DNA of 24,509 nt from Candidatus Omnitrophota bacterium (GTDB lineage Bacteria > Omnitrophota > Gorgyraeia > 2-01-FULL-45-10), in the NCBI GenBank assembly GCA_026387135.1, contig JAPLMH010000159.1, forward strand, positions 1 to 24,509, written 5' to 3'. Below the pieces are notes generated by a model that was not told where the DNA came from, did not search any database, and saw only the letters and a program-made list of their open reading frames with translations. How positions within the stretch are numbered: the stretch's first letter is position 1; each line of letters opens with the position of its first letter. Below, in pieces: positions 22,913 to 24,509 of the stretch. A program made the translations under genes and the position numbers.

Positions 22913-22937
22913 CCGTAATTTTTTCTTGCATTATAAA
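22909..22937 (+). promoter_or_regulatory. Possible promoter of the small membrane protein, predicted leaderless
   Basis: TTAACC (22909-22914), a 17-bp spacer and TATAAA (22932-22937) precede an ATG at 22945 by 7 nt. The -35 is weaker than in the other three leaderless-type promoters, but the geometry is identical. The box overlaps the glycosyltransferase stop. Confidence 0.45.
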
Positions 22938-22944
22938 AATATTT

Positions 22945-23166
22945 ATGATAAATTCTAAGGTGATGAGCAAATATTTAGGTATTGTTATCGGGATCATAGC
23001 GCTCTTCCTGGGGCTTAAAGGATTATGCGGCTGGTGGGGCGATTTCATCACGGTATTAAGGGGCTCTCTGCCGGTTATCTTTATACTGGGCGGAGCGATA
23101 GCTGTTATAGCGGGTTTAAGCGAAATAAAGGACGAGACCTCCTCCAAAAGAGAAGATAAGAGATAG
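22945..23166 (+). CDS. Small two-helix membrane protein of unknown function
   Basis: A 73-residue protein with two hydrophobic helices (about 9-26 and 40-60, VLRGSLPVIFILGGAIAVIAG) and a charged C-terminal tail rich in K, E, D and R. I do not recognise a family. The ATG at 22945 fits the preceding promoter geometry; an in-frame ATG at 22963 with AAGGTG directly before it would shorten it by 6 residues. A longer frame reaching back to 22777 lies inside the glycosyltransferase and is not supported. It stands alone between the envelope operon and nrdJ. Confidence 0.6.
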   Translation: MINSKVMSKYLGIVIGIIALFLGLKGLCGWWGDFITVLRGSLPVIFILGGAIAVIAGLSEIKDETSSKREDKR

Positions 23167-23205
23167 TTTTCCTACCACTACTAATTGTGCCATCCACCAA
23201 AAAAA

Positions 23206-23221
23206 CCACAATATATGGTAT
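23206..23221 (+). promoter_or_regulatory. Possible NrdR box upstream of nrdJ
   Basis: The 16-bp CCACAATATATGGTAT closely matches the NrdR-box core (consensus acaCwAtATaTwGtgt) and sits 6 bp before the -35. A weaker second match, centred on GATATATAG, lies at 23265-23280, but the 59-bp spacing is not in helical phase and is unlike the usual pair. NrdR represses ribonucleotide reductase genes at high dATP. Confidence 0.4.
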
Positions 23222-23227
23222 TTTCCC

Positions 23228-23255
23228 TTGACTTGTCACGCGTTTGTGCTATACT
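23228..23255 (+). promoter_or_regulatory. nrdJ promoter
   Basis: TTGACT (23228-23233) and TATACT (23250-23255) are separated by 16 bp. The predicted start near 23262 gives a leader of about 54 nt, too short for a cobalamin riboswitch. This promoter, unlike others in the window, feeds a classical Shine-Dalgarno. Confidence 0.6.
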
Positions 23256-23315
23256 CTCTCAAGGTATTGATATATAGATATGGATTTATTTCGTAAATAT
23301 TGGAGGTGATGTAAA

Positions 23316-24509
23316 ATGGGCGGCAAGGTAGATGTGAATAAGGAAATATCGGCGAACGCGATGAAGGTTCTCGAGAAGAGATACCTTAAGAAAGACGCCT
23401 CCGGAAAATTGGAGGAGACGCCGGAGGGATTGTTCCGGAGAGTAGCGAAGAATATAGCGACAGCGGACTCATATTACGGCAAGAGCGAGATCGATGTAAA
23501 GAAGACGGAAGAAGAGTTTTTTGACATGATGGCGCGGCTGGAATTTTTACCGAACTCTCCCACGCTTATGAACGCCGGCAGGGACCTGCAGCAATTATCG
23601 GCGTGTTTTGTCCTGCCTATAGAAGATTCGATGGAAGCGATATTCGAGACTATCAAAGATACCGCAATAATACATAAATCCGGCGGCGGTACGGGATTCA
23701 GTTTTTCAAGATTGAGAGCGAAGAACTCCCCTGTGCGCTCCACCGGCGGAATATCGAGCGGCCCCGTATCGTTCATGAAGGTATTCAACGCGGCGACGCA
23801 GGCCGTGAAGCAGGGCGGGACTCGGCGCGGTGCCAATATGGGAATATTGCGCGTGGACCATCCGGATATCCTGGAGTTCATCTCCTGCAAAGAGAACGAC
23901 AAAGAGATAACGAATTTCAATATATCCGTGGCGCTCACGGAAGAGTTCATGAAGAAGTCGCTTGCCGGCGAGGATTACGATCTTATCGATCCCAAGACGA
24001 AAAAATCGGTCCAGAAGATAAGCGCTAAAAAAGTTTTCGATATGATCATCCAGATGGCATGGAGGAACGGAGAGCCTGGCATAATATTTATCGATAGAGT
24101 GAATAAGGATAATCCCACGCCGAAGGTTGGGCAGATAGAATCCACAAATCCATGCGGCGAGCAGCCGCTTTTGCCGTATGAGAGCTGTAACCTGGGATCC
24201 GTAAATCTCGTGAAGGTGGTCACTGAAGATAAGAAGATAGATTGGGATAAACTTTCCGGGATAATAGGGAAGTCGGTACATTTCCTCGATAACGTCATAG
24301 ACATGAATTCCTATCCGATAAAGAAGATAGATGAGATGACGAAGTCGAACAGGAAGATAGGGCTCGGGGTCATGGGGTTTGCGGATATGCTCCTCATGAT
24401 GGGCATAAGATACGACTCGGAAGACGCGATCGCTTTGGCGGAGAAGCTGATGAAGTTCATGCTGGACGTTTCGCGCACAGCCTCTGAAGCACTGGCCAAA
24501 GAGAGGGGA
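23316..24509 (+). CDS. nrdJ: Adenosylcobalamin-dependent ribonucleotide reductase (class II), 3' end outside window
   Basis: The first 398 residues of a B12-dependent ribonucleotide reductase, which makes deoxyribonucleotides without oxygen or a second subunit. Visible are NSPTLMNAG (80-88), the redox cysteine C97 in QLSACFVLP, the loop KSGGGTGFSFSRLR (121-134), and the active-site STNPCGEQPLLPYESCNLGS with N278, C280 and E282, the N-C-E triad for radical chemistry. The N-terminus goes straight into the catalytic domain without an ATP-cone. GGAGGTGAT (23302-23310) lies 5 nt before the ATG, the strongest Shine-Dalgarno in the window. The frame runs open to the right edge at 24509. B12 dependence suggests an anaerobic or facultative life and a need for cobalamin supply. 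Confidence 0.95.
   Translation, partial: MGGKVDVNKEISANAMKVLEKRYLKKDASGKLEETPEGLFRRVAKNIATADSYYGKSEIDVKKTEEEFFDMMARLEFLPNSPTLMNAGRDLQQLSACFVLPIEDSMEAIFETIKDTAIIHKSGGGTGFSFSRLRAKNSPVRSTGGISSGPVSFMKVFNAATQAVKQGGTRRGANMGILRVDHPDILEFISCKENDKEITNFNISVALTEEFMKKSLAGEDYDLIDPKTKKSVQKISAKKVFDMIIQMAWRNGEPGIIFIDRVNKDNPTPKVGQIESTNPCGEQPLLPYESCNLGSVNLVKVVTEDKKIDWDKLSGIIGKSVHFLDNVIDMNSYPIKKIDEMTKSNRKIGLGVMGFADMLLMMGIRYDSEDAIALAEKLMKFMLDVSRTASEALAKERG

Noticed and set aside
22777..22944. 129-residue frame for the small membrane protein
   Set aside because: The first part is antiphase to the glycosyltransferase and is low-complexity shadow; promoter and composition support a start at 22945.
1..24509. CRISPR array, insertion sequence or prophage
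   Set aside because: No regularly spaced repeats, transposase, integrase or phage structural gene is visible in any frame.

Overview
The window reads as a compact, gene-dense chromosomal segment of a diderm bacterium. LptG indicates an outer membrane carrying lipopolysaccharide. Genes commonly abut or overlap by an ATGA, and both convergent junctions are almost without spacer (2 bp at 136/139; overlapping stop codons at 15919-15922). Coding sequence is rich in ATA (Ile) and AGG/AGA (Arg). A B12-dependent ribonucleotide reductase, an archaeal-type phosphoglucose/phosphomannose isomerase, a short adenosylhomocysteinase and an N-terminally extended YvcK occur together. This would fit an uncultured lineage such as Candidatus Omnitrophota, but that is inference and no rRNA is present to settle it. 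I see no insertion sequence, prophage or CRISPR array.

Layout. (1) 2-777: the tail of an unrecognised gene, then a convergent VTT/DedA-type membrane protein. (2) 860-5795: a tightly coupled four-gene unit: a SPASM-like radical SAM protein, an AmmeMemoRadiSam-type radical SAM protein with an apparent signal peptide, a CcdA/DsbD-like membrane thiol transporter, and a membrane-embedded spermidine-synthase-like protein. This unit is the best candidate for an undescribed system. (3) 5853-6439: tRNA-Arg(UCG), tRNA-Leu(UAG), a small membrane protein, tRNA-Lys(CUU) and tRNA-Gly(GCC), closed by a strong hairpin. (4) 6517-15922: ptsN, yvcK, ptsH, ptsI, phosphoglucose/phosphomannose isomerase, sugar nucleotidyltransferase, metK (broken by a one-base frameshift), ahcY and a divergent class II aldolase. 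This joins a PTS phosphorelay without visible sugar permease to sugar-phosphate metabolism and the SAM cycle. (5) 15919-17680 (minus): comF and lptG. (6) 17772-22912 (plus): a MetP-like NSS transporter with its 34-residue MetS-like subunit, rlmN, a PEGA-domain protein and a membrane glycosyltransferase. (7) 22945-24509: a small two-helix membrane protein and the start of nrdJ, which has a classical leader with Shine-Dalgarno and a possible NrdR box.

The genes connect through SAM. MetPS would import methionine, MetK would make SAM, AhcY would remove S-adenosylhomocysteine, and the window holds three radical SAM proteins plus a polyamine-synthase-like protein. A second theme is promoter architecture. 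Four promoters with near-consensus -35/-10 boxes and 17-bp spacers (before 860, 17680 on the minus strand, 17772 and 22945) place the predicted transcription start at or within about 3 nt of the start codon. This suggests regular use of leaderless mRNAs beside ordinary Shine-Dalgarno genes.
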